NCBI GenBank assembly: GCA_947259995.1
Contig: CAMYOK010000002.1
Coordinates: 660,881-724,880 of the forward strand
Origin: an uncultured Pseudomonadales bacterium
GTDB lineage: Bacteria; Pseudomonadota; Gammaproteobacteria; Pseudomonadales; Pseudohongiellaceae
Direction: 5' to 3'
Length of the DNA stretch: 64,000 nucleotides
Positions within the stretch are counted from its first letter, which is position 1. Every line of letters begins with the position of its first letter. Shown here piece by piece: positions 46,171 through 55,369 of the stretch. Made by a program: the position numbers and the translations under genes. Below the pieces are notes generated by a model. That model had not been told where the DNA came from. It saw nothing but the letters and a program-made list of their open reading frames with translations, and made no database searches.

Positions 46171-47412
46171 GTGCAGTTAGTTTTTAGAACACTTTGTCTT
46201 AGTATTGCCTTCATCTTGCCAATTTCAGTATTGGCCGAACGATCTCTAGAAAGCGCTCTGGAAGATCCTACCGTACAAGCGGGTTTAACACAGATCGATG
46301 CCACCGAAATTATATCGGCGGGGCAACTTGTCGAGATTGGTGGGATCATTTCTCCCTCCGGCCAAGAACACGAACGAGCCAATGCGGTTGCAGACTTGAT
46401 GCGGCAAGCCGGGCTGCAGGATGTGCAAGTATCCTCGGCACCTAATGTCACTGGCACAATCCCTGGACGTTCTGGCAAAGCCCTAGTCTTTGTGGCCACG
46501 CTCGATGACTTGGCCACTGTAGCCGAACATCAACGCGCTGCGGGAGCACCTCCACGCATCGAGGGGGCGCGCGTCGTTGGGCCAGGGACTAACACCTCCC
46601 TTACCACTGTTGCGCTGATCTCCGCCGCACGCGCACTCATCGACCAAGGGTTTAAACCAGAGCATGACATAGTGTTCAGTGCTGTTGCCGAGGAGGAGAC
46701 AGGACTTCGAGGCATGCGCGCGCTGTATGAAGAATACCAAGATCGCGCCTTTGCTTTCGTCGATGTGCTTGGTGAGGGCAACAATCTAAGCTACGGCGCA
46801 CTAGGAATACATTGGTGGCGCATACACGCCTTTGGCCCCGCTGGGCACACCCTCAATGGTGGCCTGCCTAACGTCAACCAAGCGATTGGACGTGCAGTGG
46901 ATCGCATCTTGCAAATCGACGACCCTCAACGCTTCGACGATCGCCGCACACGCTTGAATGTCGCAGTGCTCAATAGCGGCGCCGTATTTAATCACAAGCC
47001 AGAAACTGGCTGGTTCTCTCTCGATGTGCGCTCATTAGACCCTATACACATAGACAATATGGAACGAAAAACACGCGAGATTCTCGACACTGTTAGCAAA
47101 GAACTCGGCATCCGCTTCGAGATGGAAGAAGTCTCGAAAACCCCGCCAGGGCAAATCGATGGTGCACGTGAAAGCAGCTTGGTCGAAAACTCCATTGCCA
47201 TTTCCGAATATCTCGGCAACTCCCCAAACCTGTCCAATGCTGGGTCTGCAAACTTGAACATTGCGATCGCGGGCGGCACGTTATCAATCGCGATCTCGAG
47301 TGAACGAGGCGGCCAACGTGGCTTCGCTGACGAATGGGCGAGTATTCCAGAGTTACAACGCACTGCAAAACATGTTTTTCTCACAGCAATTACACAAAGT
47401 AACGCCGAATAA
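46171..47412 (+). CDS. Exported M20-like protein with altered metal site
   Basis: 413-residue exported protein (signal peptide 1 to about 22) with M20/ArgE-DapE peptidase architecture: catalytic block with AEEETGLRG (173-181) and dimerisation domain starting GIHWWRIHAFGPAGHT (212-227). Expected metal ligands are changed: the HxD motif reads TLD (110-112), the bridging Asp region reads GPGTNTS (137-143), and no final His is seen in GGTLSIAISSERGG. It may be catalytically altered or inactive. The start is GTG 46171 with AAGGAG. It lies 16 bp before the D-aminoacylase gene in one operon. Confidence 0.8.
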   Translation: MQLVFRTLCLSIAFILPISVLAERSLESALEDPTVQAGLTQIDATEIISAGQLVEIGGIISPSGQEHERANAVADLMRQAGLQDVQVSSAPNVTGTIPGRSGKALVFVATLDDLATVAEHQRAAGAPPRIEGARVVGPGTNTSLTTVALISAARALIDQGFKPEHDIVFSAVAEEETGLRGMRALYEEYQDRAFAFVDVLGEGNNLSYGALGIHWWRIHAFGPAGHTLNGGLPNVNQAIGRAVDRILQIDDPQRFDDRRTRLNVAVLNSGAVFNHKPETGWFSLDVRSLDPIHIDNMERKTREILDTVSKELGIRFEMEEVSKTPPGQIDGARESSLVENSIAISEYLGNSPNLSNAGSANLNIAIAGGTLSIAISSERGGQRGFADEWASIPELQRTAKHVFLTAITQSNAE

Positions 47413-47428
47413 GCAATGGAGATCGAAT

Positions 47429-49042
47429 ATGCGAAACTTATTAGCATTAGGGTTAGCTTCCCTCTTAGTAGCTTGCTCAGGCGAGAACATCGAAACACCG
47501 ACACCAGAGGCATTCGATGTATTGCTGCACGGTGGCCAACTCTACAATGGCGATGATGCTCTGCCCATTGTGGGCGACGTGGGGATTCGCGATGATCGCA
47601 TCGTTGCGCTGGGTGGCGATTTGAGCGCACACCCTGCCACGCTTACGTTAGATGTGACTGGTTTAGCCGTAACGCCAGGGTTTATCGATATTCATAGCCA
47701 CGCCGTTCGCAATCGTTTAGATGACGATATGTTTCGTTGGCCCGATGCCGAGAACCTAATTCGCCAAGGCGTCACGACAGTTATTGGCGGGCCAGACGGA
47801 GATTCCCCTTTGCCCATCTCGGACACCTTCGCAGCGATCGAGGCCAATCCTGCGGCAGTGAACTTCGGGACCTTCGTCGGCCACGGCTCTATTCGTGGCC
47901 TCGTTGTCGGTGAGCAAGATCGACCCGCTACAGAGGAAGAACTGCAAGGCATGCGCGAGCAAGTCACGCTCGCCATGGAGACAGGAGCATTTGGTCTTTC
48001 TTCTGGGTTAATTTATGCGCCCGGACGCTTTGGTGACACCGAAGAAGTGATAGAACTGGCCAAGGTCGCCGCGCCCTACGGTGGCATCTATATAAGTCAT
48101 ATGCGTGAAGAGGGGCTAGAAGTATTGGCCAGCGTCGCCGAAACGATTCGCATTGGTGAAGAAGGTGGACTGCCTACACAAATAACTCACCATAAAATTG
48201 TTGGCGCTCCCATGTGGGGAAGCTCAGTTGAAACTTTAGCGATGGTCGACGCCGCCATCGCTCGCGGTGTCGACGTCTCTATCGATCAATACCCCTACAC
48301 AGCATCAGCCACTAGCCTGACAATTTTGTTCCCAGGATGGAGTCTTGACGGCGGGCACGAAGCTACGGTGGCAAGGATCGAAGACTCGGTGCAACGCCAA
48401 CGCTTGAAGGCCGACATCGTCCATAATATCGAGGTCGACCGCGGCGGCAACGATCCTGCCAATGTCGTCATCGCCGTCTGTGGGCATGATGCCACGTTGA
48501 ATGGATTGAACTTGAGTGAAATTTTGCGTCTACGCGAAATCAATGTCAGCAAAGAAAATGCGGCGGACCTCTTAATGGAGTTAGTGGCAGCAGGCAATTG
48601 CGATGCAGTGTTCCATGCCATCAATGAAGACGATGTTCGCAATATCATGCGTCATCCACGCACGATGATCTCATCCGATGGCGGCATTATGGGGCCAACC
48701 GATCGCATGCCGCACCCGCGCAACTATGGCACTTTTGCCCGCTTGATTGGACATTATGCACGCGAAGAAGGTGTCGTTCCTCAGCACACCGCGATCCATA
48801 AAGTCAGCCTGCTACCCGCACAACGAATTGGCCTTTCTGACCGAGGACGCTTAGCCGTTGGCGCAGTAGCCGACATTGCCGTTCTAAACCTAGATGAGGT
48901 GATCGACACCGCTACCTTCGAGGAACCACATCAATATGCCAAAGGGGCATATCATGTGTTTGTTGGAGGCAAAGCGGTGCTACTGAATGAAGAGATCACA
49001 GGCGAGCGACCCGGGGTAATATTAAAAGGCACCGACTACTAG
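47429..49042 (+). CDS. N-acyl-D-amino-acid deacylase family lipoprotein
   Basis: 537-residue amidohydrolase with a lipoprotein leader (lipobox LLVAC, Cys near 16), so predicted to sit in the envelope. The amidohydrolase fold carries metal-site motifs FIDIHSHAV (about 88-96), YISHMREEG, ITHHKIVG and MISSDGGIMGP, matching D-aminoacylases/dihydroorotase-like enzymes. Likely hydrolysis of N-acyl-D-amino acids or related imides. Start ATG 47429, preceded by GGAGA; a longer open frame back to 47261 only overlaps the upstream gene. Operon partner of the M20-like gene. Confidence 0.87.
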   Translation: MRNLLALGLASLLVACSGENIETPTPEAFDVLLHGGQLYNGDDALPIVGDVGIRDDRIVALGGDLSAHPATLTLDVTGLAVTPGFIDIHSHAVRNRLDDDMFRWPDAENLIRQGVTTVIGGPDGDSPLPISDTFAAIEANPAAVNFGTFVGHGSIRGLVVGEQDRPATEEELQGMREQVTLAMETGAFGLSSGLIYAPGRFGDTEEVIELAKVAAPYGGIYISHMREEGLEVLASVAETIRIGEEGGLPTQITHHKIVGAPMWGSSVETLAMVDAAIARGVDVSIDQYPYTASATSLTILFPGWSLDGGHEATVARIEDSVQRQRLKADIVHNIEVDRGGNDPANVVIAVCGHDATLNGLNLSEILRLREINVSKENAADLLMELVAAGNCDAVFHAINEDDVRNIMRHPRTMISSDGGIMGPTDRMPHPRNYGTFARLIGHYAREEGVVPQHTAIHKVSLLPAQRIGLSDRGRLAVGAVADIAVLNLDEVIDTATFEEPHQYAKGAYHVFVGGKAVLLNEEITGERPGVILKGTDY

Positions 49043-49048
49043 CAGTGG

Positions 49049-49432
49049 TTACGCGCTAATCTCTTTTCGATACCCTGCCCAACAAGTATCGTTTTCCCAG
49101 AGCTTCACGTTCAGGAAACCACTACCGGGAAAGGCAATGAGTGAGAGCATTTTTTCGCAGATGATGCGACTAAAATGCTCGATACTCGGATTCAACCCGG
49201 CAAATTCTGGCTTGTCATTGAGTAGAGTATCCCGATAATAGTCGACAATCTGCGTCATCGCCGCTTCGATCTCAACGATATCAACCAAGTAACCATGCTG
49301 ATCCAATTGTGCCGCCTCAATGCTAATCTCAACGACATAATGATGTGCGTGTGGAAAGTTTTCGCTTCCCCAGTCACCGCCGACCAAAAAATGATTCGCA
49401 ATAAATTCACGTGTCACAGCAACCGTATACAT
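49049..49432 (-). CDS. 6-pyruvoyl-tetrahydropterin synthase/QueD-like protein, Glu in place of catalytic Cys
   Basis: 127-residue PTPS-fold enzyme. Zinc ligands are His14 (ANHF), His28 and His30 (PHAHHY). The position normally holding catalytic Cys four residues before the His pair is Glu24, as in PTPS-III-type proteins that cleave the dihydroneopterin side chain. QueD (queuosine) activity is therefore less likely than an altered pterin reaction. It is the last of three tandem minus-strand genes (PTPS, MDR, RibD-like) separated by 25 bp and an overlap, and these likely form one pathway. Confidence 0.85.
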   Translation of the reverse strand: MYTVAVTREFIANHFLVGGDWGSENFPHAHHYVVEISIEAAQLDQHGYLVDIVEIEAAMTQIVDYYRDTLLNDKPEFAGLNPSIEHFSRIICEKMLSLIAFPGSGFLNVKLWENDTCWAGYRKEISA

Positions 49433-49457
49433 GCAGTTTCCTTTTATTCAATTGATG

Positions 49458-50459
49458 CTAATCATACACAAAGACAGCCTGCACAATTTTATCAGGGGTC
49501 TCGTGTAATTGTTTATAAATATGCTCTGCCTCTAGCAGTGGCACTTGATGGGTGATCAGCCGACTTGGCCTAATAGCTTGCAACATTTCCCAGGCCACAG
49601 CAAAACGCCGTGCCTTGCTCCAACGCCCACTTAATTGCGGGGCAATGCTGCTCACTTGGCTCGTAGTGATGCTAATTCGGTTGCGGTGCGCCTTGCCACC
49701 AAGCTCAATCGCTGCGCTCTTTTTACCGTACCAACTCCCGACGATGATACGACTATCGTATCCGGCCAAGGTGATCGCTGTATTCAATGCTTCGGGCACA
49801 CCGCTGACTTCATAGATCAAATCCGCCTCTTGACTCCCCAGGCGCACAGGAGAACATGTATCGGTGGCGCCTAGTGTCTGCGCAAGTTCACGGCGCTCTG
49901 CGATGCCCTCAACCGCTAACAAATCGTGTAAAGGAAAGCGTGCCAGCACACCGGTGAGCAACAAGCCCACAATGCCTTGCCCTAATACTGCCACCCGCTC
50001 GCCAATATAAGGTCGCCCGTCCTGCGCTAGGTTAATCGCAGTTTCCATATTCGCCAAAAACACCGCGTCCTCGGCTTCTACATCAGCAGGCAGCTCTATC
50101 AAGGCGGCGCAAGTACTAAGGAAATGACTGCCATGGGGGGCGAACGAGAACACGCGCTTGCCTCGCCATTGCGCGGCGACATCGTTTCCGATCTCCTCTA
50201 CCACTCCCACACTTGCGTACCCGTATTGTAAGGGGTAACTCGGCTTGGACTGCATGCCCTCAATACTGGCATCGAGCCCCAACTCTTCCGGCAATTGTCC
50301 ACGATACACTAGCATCTCCGTGCCGGCACTGATCGCAGAGCAAAGCGTTCGTACTCGCACACTACCGGCAGGGATTGCGTCTTGTTCGCTCTCGCGCACT
50401 TCGACTTCGTAGGGCTGCGTGAACCACAGCTGCCGTTGCAACTCGGATTGCCTAGTCAT
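49458..50459 (-). CDS. MDR-superfamily zinc-type dehydrogenase
   Basis: 333-residue medium-chain dehydrogenase/reductase. The N-terminal block reads CSAISAGTEMLVYRGQLP, the subgroup related to BchC. The coenzyme-binding motif is VAVLGQGIVGLLLTGVLA (about 155-172). The structural-zinc cysteine cluster is absent. The likely role is NAD(P)-dependent oxidation or reduction of an alcohol in the pathway of its neighbours. ATG 50459 lies 8 bp inside the 3' end of the RibD-like gene with GGGAG upstream; the two are coupled. Confidence 0.86.
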   Translation of the reverse strand: MTRQSELQRQLWFTQPYEVEVRESEQDAIPAGSVRVRTLCSAISAGTEMLVYRGQLPEELGLDASIEGMQSKPSYPLQYGYASVGVVEEIGNDVAAQWRGKRVFSFAPHGSHFLSTCAALIELPADVEAEDAVFLANMETAINLAQDGRPYIGERVAVLGQGIVGLLLTGVLARFPLHDLLAVEGIAERRELAQTLGATDTCSPVRLGSQEADLIYEVSGVPEALNTAITLAGYDSRIIVGSWYGKKSAAIELGGKAHRNRISITTSQVSSIAPQLSGRWSKARRFAVAWEMLQAIRPSRLITHQVPLLEAEHIYKQLHETPDKIVQAVFVYD

Positions 50460-51171
50460 TTTCACTCCCGTAACGCAATTCTCCCCACATGATCAGGTCA
50501 TCGCCTAAGGTTTGGGTGTAGATAGGGGAAATACGGGGGAGCTCAGCCTTTTGGCTAAGACCAAGACTGTCGATCGCTTTGTAACCACCGACCAGCCTAG
50601 GGGCTACCGTTAATACGATGGCATCGGCGAGCCCGGCTTTGACGAAGGCTGTGATCACTTGCGCGCCCCCCTCCACCATAATGCTGCGTATCCCTTTCTG
50701 CCATAGCTTGGCAAGCACTTGTTCTAGGTCAAGCCTATTGTCGTCGCTGCTCGCAACGCGAATCAACTCAATATCGTCCCGCGCTATCTCTGGCTGTTCC
50801 TTGTTGCTCACCACCCAGCATTTTTGCCCTTGTCGCTGACAAAGGCGCGCATGTTTTGGAATACGCACGCCACTGTCCAATACGATCGCTTGCGGGCTAT
50901 CGCCCTCGCATTCGCGCACAGTTAACTGTGGGTTGTCAGCTAAAACAGTCCCAATACCCACAAGAATCCCGTCATGAAGGCTGCGCAGTAAGTGCGTTAA
51001 TCGCATAGAGCCGTCACCACTCAAAGCCAGTGCTTCGCCAGCACGTATGGTGATACTGCCGTCCCAACTTTGGGCGTAGCATAGAGTTACCTGCGGCCTT
51101 TGATGCTCTACCGTTCGCTGACGATGCAGCGTTAACCATTGCTCTATCTTGTCACTGATTGTCTTAGGCAT
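50452..51171 (-). CDS. RibD C-terminal-domain reductase
   Basis: 239-residue RibD_C/dihydrofolate-reductase-fold enzyme without the deaminase half. Motifs: VTLCYAQSWDGSITI, DGILVGIGTVLADNPQLTVRE, RSIMVEGGAQVITAFV and VAPRLVGG. RibD reductases act on 5-amino-6-ribosylamino-pyrimidines, so a pyrimidine or pterin ribosyl side chain is a likely substrate. The frame opens at GTG 51195; ATG 51171 is an alternative start and neither has a strong ribosome site. First gene of the minus-strand trio. Confidence 0.85.
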   Translation of the reverse strand: MPKTISDKIEQWLTLHRQRTVEHQRPQVTLCYAQSWDGSITIRAGEALALSGDGSMRLTHLLRSLHDGILVGIGTVLADNPQLTVRECEGDSPQAIVLDSGVRIPKHARLCQRQGQKCWVVSNKEQPEIARDDIELIRVASSDDNRLDLEQVLAKLWQKGIRSIMVEGGAQVITAFVKAGLADAIVLTVAPRLVGGYKAIDSLGLSQKAELPRISPIYTQTLGDDLIMWGELRYGSEND

Positions 51172-51297
51172 ATGCACGAATGGTATGTCGCGCACATCGT
51201 TTAGGCAAGGTAAGGCGTATTTACTTTTTCCCCGCAGGCGCTAGGCATCTCGACACAGACAAGGGACAATAGCCCCTCATTGATATGAGGCGTGAGC

Positions 51298-52344
51298 GTG
51301 CAAGCAGAACTGTATTTCGCAATACCAGGTGACTTGGAAAACCGCACCGGCGGCTACGCCTATGACCGCCGAATATTGCAAGAGTTCGCAGCGCTTGGGC
51401 AACACTGCACAGTCCTGTCCTTAGACGCTAGCTTCCCCTTTCCGAGCACTGCAGCAGTTGCCGATGCAGAGCAAATATTTTCTGCACTCAGCCCTGACAG
51501 CATTGTGTTGGTCGATGGATTAGCCTTTGGTGCCATGCCTGCGATTGTGCGCAAACACTGCCAACGACTGCGCTTCATTGCATTGTGTCACCACCCCTTA
51601 GCGTTAGAGACAGGCTTAGATGCCGCGCAAGCCAGTGCATTTAAGCGCTCAGAAAAAATAGCGCTCGATGGCGCGCGCGCCATCATAGTGACCAGCCCCG
51701 CTACGGCACAGACCTTAGTAACCCAGTTCGCCATTGACCCAGTAAAAATTAGCATTGCGGTGCCTGGCAGTGACCCTGCCCCCTTCGCACGAGGCGGCGG
51801 TACGCCTCCTGTTCTACTCACCGTTGCCACACTCACCAAACGTAAAGCCCATGACGTGTTAATAGAGGCACTTGCTAGCTTGCGCGAACTCTCTTGGACC
51901 GCTCGCTTCGCGGGCGGTGCCCATTATGATCCACAGTGGGCTGACTACTTAAAAAAGAAAGTCGAAAGCGCTGGCCTTACTGACAGGATCCACTTCCTTG
52001 GCGCGATTGACGATCTTTCGCGCGAATACCAACAAGCGGACCTGTTTGTATTAGCCTCTCATTATGAGGGTTATGGCATGGTGTACGCTGAAGCAATCGC
52101 CTACGGTTTACCAGTCGTGGCGACTCAATGCGGAGCGGTTTCGACACTCGTCCCCAAAACCGCCGGTCGCATTATCCCTGCCGCCAATCACGCAGCGCTG
52201 AGCGCTGCTTTACGCGAACTACTAGAAGATTCGACTTTGCGCGCACAACTGCAAAAGGGGGCCCGCAAGGCTGCAGAGCTGCTACCCCGATGGCAGGACA
52301 GTGCCCGCATCATTCAACAAACCATTGACAGAATTGCCCAATAA
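51298..52344 (+). CDS. GT4-family glycosyltransferase
   Basis: 348-residue GT-B glycosyltransferase. N-terminal FAIPGDLENRTGGYAYDRRI, the domain-2 start VLLTVATLTKRKAHDVLIEAL, and the nucleotide-sugar site ASHYEGYGMVYAEAIAYGLP with its E-x7-E pair are all present. The likely start is GTG 51298, because GAGG (51287-51290) is 7 bases upstream; the GTG at 51292 is too close. Divergent from the RibD/MDR/PTPS genes across about 100 bp, and followed by a methyltransferase gene. It probably glycosylates the product of that pathway; inference. Confidence 0.88.
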   Translation: MQAELYFAIPGDLENRTGGYAYDRRILQEFAALGQHCTVLSLDASFPFPSTAAVADAEQIFSALSPDSIVLVDGLAFGAMPAIVRKHCQRLRFIALCHHPLALETGLDAAQASAFKRSEKIALDGARAIIVTSPATAQTLVTQFAIDPVKISIAVPGSDPAPFARGGGTPPVLLTVATLTKRKAHDVLIEALASLRELSWTARFAGGAHYDPQWADYLKKKVESAGLTDRIHFLGAIDDLSREYQQADLFVLASHYEGYGMVYAEAIAYGLPVVATQCGAVSTLVPKTAGRIIPAANHAALSAALRELLEDSTLRAQLQKGARKAAELLPRWQDSARIIQQTIDRIAQ

Positions 52345-52360
52345 GCACGAGGTTAAACCC

Positions 52361-53161
52361 ATGAGTGGATTTTCAATCACTTGGTTAGATTTACGCGAAG
52401 ACGCCGATCAACGCGCAAGAGATTTTGCATTGGCAGACAAAGCCATATCCGCGCTTGGCGATATGGACGCACCACAAGCTCCTAATCTAGCAGTCGATCT
52501 TGGGGCCGGCACAGGATCCACACTGCGCGCTTTACAGAAACTGGGGGCTAACGATGTAGTGTGGCGATTAGTCGATCATGATGGCACATTGTTAAATGAG
52601 GCGCTGCGTAGACATCGCAAGGAGTTTGTCATTGAGGATCATCAATGTGACCTGCAGATCGTTGCTGAGCTGCCGCTGGCCGGCGCTCGCCTGGTCACTG
52701 CATCGGCTCTATTCGATCTGTGCTCCGAGAGCTTTATTAACGCACTATGCGCAAGAATTAGCGCTCAAAATACTGGCATATATGCAGCATTAAATTACGA
52801 TGGCACCACGACCTGGCACCCAAGCCACCCATTCGATGAACAAGTACTTGCGGCATTCAATCAAGACCAGCAGCGCGACAAAGGCCTTGGGCCGGCGCTT
52901 GGGCCGCAGGCGACCTCGATACTAAAAGCTGCCTTAGAGAAGGCCGGCTATAGCGTCGAGATTGCAAGCAGCCCATGGAAGCTCGATAGTAACGATGAGG
53001 CCCTAGTGAAAGAGCTAATTGCGGGAATTCACACCGCGGTAGCCAAGTCGCTCGATCACGAAATGCTAGCGCAATGGGTGCAGTTCCGCCTCGACAATCT
53101 TAGTACAGGCACCTGCGTGGTCGGGCACGCTGATCTTTTAGCGCTGCCGAAGCTGGCCTAA
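52361..53161 (+). CDS. Class I SAM-dependent methyltransferase
   Basis: 266-residue methyltransferase with motif I LAVDLGAGTGSTLRAL (about 44-60) and acidic WRLVDHDGTLLNEALRR. The C-terminal half has CVVGHADLLALP. ATG 52361 has GAGG 8 bases upstream; the longer frame starts inside the glycosyltransferase gene. It lies 16 bp after the GT4 gene, so co-transcribed. Substrate unknown, presumably the glycosylated intermediate. Confidence 0.85.
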   Translation: MSGFSITWLDLREDADQRARDFALADKAISALGDMDAPQAPNLAVDLGAGTGSTLRALQKLGANDVVWRLVDHDGTLLNEALRRHRKEFVIEDHQCDLQIVAELPLAGARLVTASALFDLCSESFINALCARISAQNTGIYAALNYDGTTTWHPSHPFDEQVLAAFNQDQQRDKGLGPALGPQATSILKAALEKAGYSVEIASSPWKLDSNDEALVKELIAGIHTAVAKSLDHEMLAQWVQFRLDNLSTGTCVVGHADLLALPKLA

Positions 53162-53174
53162 TGAATGTTGAAGC

Positions 53175-54788
53175 TCAGGGCGAGAACGCCTGAATAAACC
53201 TGTCACGCACTTCATCCATGCGCCACACGGGCACATCGGGAGCAGGCAGCATACCAGGGGTCCATTGCCAGTGCTCAATTGCCTCCATCACTGCAGGGTC
53301 TTTTGCAATTAAATGCACCAGCACATCGCGATTATCGGTATTGTCGGTCACATAGGGCATAGGTTGATGATCGCCAATGATCAGTACCACAAGGTCGTCA
53401 TCACCAAAAGTTTGTGCGAATGAACTAATAGTATTCAGGACATATTCGACACACTCTCGAAACTGTTGCAAAACACGGTCACGGCTTTGCCACACTACCT
53501 CTGCTGGGTCTCCTGATGTAGCCTCTTGCGTAAAGACGCTGCCATCTCCCACCTCATCCCAGTCTCGCAATGTGGGCACAGGAGTCCAAGGCGCATGTGA
53601 TGACACTAAGGCTAATTCCGCCATCACCGGCTGACGAGGCTCGGGTGCCAATTCAAATTTTTGAAACTGCGACAAGGTAAATTGATCGGGCATAGTGACG
53701 TAGTTATACGGCGCTCCCTGATAAGCTAACTCAGGGGCGGTATACAGTTGCTCGTAACCGAAATAAGCACCCTCTGGCCAGGCTAGGCTTATTGCTGGCA
53801 TCACGCCAACGGTTCGCCACCCCGCTCGCTGAAACAGGCGCACCAAAGAGGGACGCTGGCTCATCATTAAGCTGTCATAGCGCACCTGACTGTCTATCCA
53901 CAAACCCGATAAGGCCGTACCATGCGCAAGCCAACTAATCCCTCCCACTGTTGGCGAGGTGAGGAACGCGCTACGTGATTGAAAGCCTGCAGACTCCAAG
54001 GATTTAGTACTAGCCGTCAAATAGGGCCTAAACTGCTCCGAGTACTCACTCTTTTCAAGCAAGGTGCGCCCATAAGACTCAACAAACACCACCAGCACAT
54101 CTTTGCCTTCTAGCGCTGTAAAAAGAGACTCTCCGGGAACTGTCGCGTAGGCATCGATCTCGACCAGCGCTTTGAACTCGCTGAAATCTTTTATACTCGC
54201 AACGGTATTACTGACATGCATTGCCAATTGATCATAAAAATAGCGCGAGGCGCGCGGCCAACCTAGACTACTTGCCAAAAGCCAAACGACGAGCCCTGCG
54301 AGTACAACACTAACAGACAAGCTTGGCCTGAGGTTCAACACGACACGTAAACGTTGCAAAGAAAAATAGGAGGCAAGAATGATGCTCACAGCCAGAGCAA
54401 CTAGTGCAAACGCGGCGCCGATGGCAGCAGGGAGACCAAATGAAGACGTCAGAAAGTGAAAACCATCCGTAAGTAGATAGCTATCAAACACTGGATTAAA
54501 CGATCTGGAAAATACCTGATACGCCGAAATATCAGCAATGCGAAAAATGACCCCTGCCGCTAGCGCTATTGTAAAAACCACTTGCAGATAGCGGCCTATG
54601 CGCCCAGGCACAAGCAAGGCGATCCCAAACACAAAAAGCTCTAAGGGAAGATAAAAATAGGACTTGGAATCAAACCAATCGATACGGAAAGGGAAAACAA
54701 ATGCGGTAAATACAAACGCAAATGCCGCGAGTGTTAGCAAAACTTGTAAGGGTTTCAAATTGCCGGTATTGCTAGTCTCGCGGTTCAT
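53175..54788 (-). CDS. Membrane-bound alkaline-phosphatase-superfamily (LTA-synthase/sulfatase-like) enzyme
   Basis: 537-residue protein: five N-terminal membrane helices (about 1-175), then an extracytoplasmic sulfatase-type domain. The metal site is recognisable in VVFVESYGRTLL (Glu), the nucleophile region SPTVGGISW (Thr), ALVSSHAPWTP and IIGDHQPMPY (Asp-His). The architecture matches phospho-alcohol transferases such as LtaS, OpgB and EptA. It could transfer a phosphoglycerol- or phosphoethanolamine-type group onto an envelope glycan or lipid. Convergent with the methyltransferase gene. Confidence 0.85.
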   Translation of the reverse strand: MNRETSNTGNLKPLQVLLTLAAFAFVFTAFVFPFRIDWFDSKSYFYLPLELFVFGIALLVPGRIGRYLQVVFTIALAAGVIFRIADISAYQVFSRSFNPVFDSYLLTDGFHFLTSSFGLPAAIGAAFALVALAVSIILASYFSLQRLRVVLNLRPSLSVSVVLAGLVVWLLASSLGWPRASRYFYDQLAMHVSNTVASIKDFSEFKALVEIDAYATVPGESLFTALEGKDVLVVFVESYGRTLLEKSEYSEQFRPYLTASTKSLESAGFQSRSAFLTSPTVGGISWLAHGTALSGLWIDSQVRYDSLMMSQRPSLVRLFQRAGWRTVGVMPAISLAWPEGAYFGYEQLYTAPELAYQGAPYNYVTMPDQFTLSQFQKFELAPEPRQPVMAELALVSSHAPWTPVPTLRDWDEVGDGSVFTQEATSGDPAEVVWQSRDRVLQQFRECVEYVLNTISSFAQTFGDDDLVVLIIGDHQPMPYVTDNTDNRDVLVHLIAKDPAVMEAIEHWQWTPGMLPAPDVPVWRMDEVRDRFIQAFSP

Positions 54789-54814
54789 TCATTTTCCAAG
54801 TCGGGGCGTCCCCT

Positions 54815-55369
54815 TTATAACTGTTGCTCTACTGCGCTGACCAACTGCGAAGACTCTGGCGTCACCGAGCTGTCGTAATGGGCGATCACCTCACCGGTTT
54901 TACTCACAAGATACTTGTTGAAATTCCAGGAAGGCTCACCCTTCTCATGTAGGACCTTGAATATCGGATGGGCATTTGCCCCCTTCACTTTCACAACAGA
55001 CGTCATGGGGAAACTTACGCCGTAGTTTATGAAGCAGACCTCTGCGGTCTCCTCTGCATGATCGGACTCTTGGTTGAAGTCATCCGATGGAAAGCCCACG
55101 ATCATCAGGCCGTCGTCTTTATAACGTTGGTAGAGCGCCTCCAGACCTTTGAATTGGGGAGTAAACCCGCAGAAGCTGGCCGTATTGACCACTAGCACCG
55201 CCTTGCCGGCCGTTAGGGCGCAAAGATCATGCTCTTGGCTGCTATTTAACTTGCCGATGCTTTGATCGAGCCACTGTATACAGGCACCGTCGGCAACGGC
55301 ATTATCATCTGCAACACTAAACGTGGAAAATGACGCTATAAATACGGCGATAATTGTGAGTCGTAACAT
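54815..55369 (-). CDS. Glutathione-peroxidase-family protein, exported
   Basis: 184-residue thiol peroxidase with an N-terminal signal (about 1-20, FSTFSVADD). The peroxidatic Cys67 sits in NTASFCGFTPQ, and the conserved Trp/Asn are in SWNFNKYLV. The usual FPCNQF reads FPSDDFNQ, so the Gln and second Cys of that motif are changed. It probably reduces peroxides in the periplasm. GGAGG precedes the ATG. It adds to exported KatG as a second extracytoplasmic peroxide defence. Confidence 0.88.
   Translation of the reverse strand: MLRLTIIAVFIASFSTFSVADDNAVADGACIQWLDQSIGKLNSSQEHDLCALTAGKAVLVVNTASFCGFTPQFKGLEALYQRYKDDGLMIVGFPSDDFNQESDHAEETAEVCFINYGVSFPMTSVVKVKGANAHPIFKVLHEKGEPSWNFNKYLVSKTGEVIAHYDSSVTPESSQLVSAVEQQL

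Noticed and set aside
47261..47428. N-terminal extension of the D-aminoacylase frame
   Set aside because: It overlaps the upstream gene and has no signal peptide, whereas ATG 47429 has a ribosome site and a lipoprotein leader.
46992..47630. Minus-strand ORF of 212 codons
   Set aside because: Lies antisense to the M20-like and D-aminoacylase genes; no coding signature of its own.
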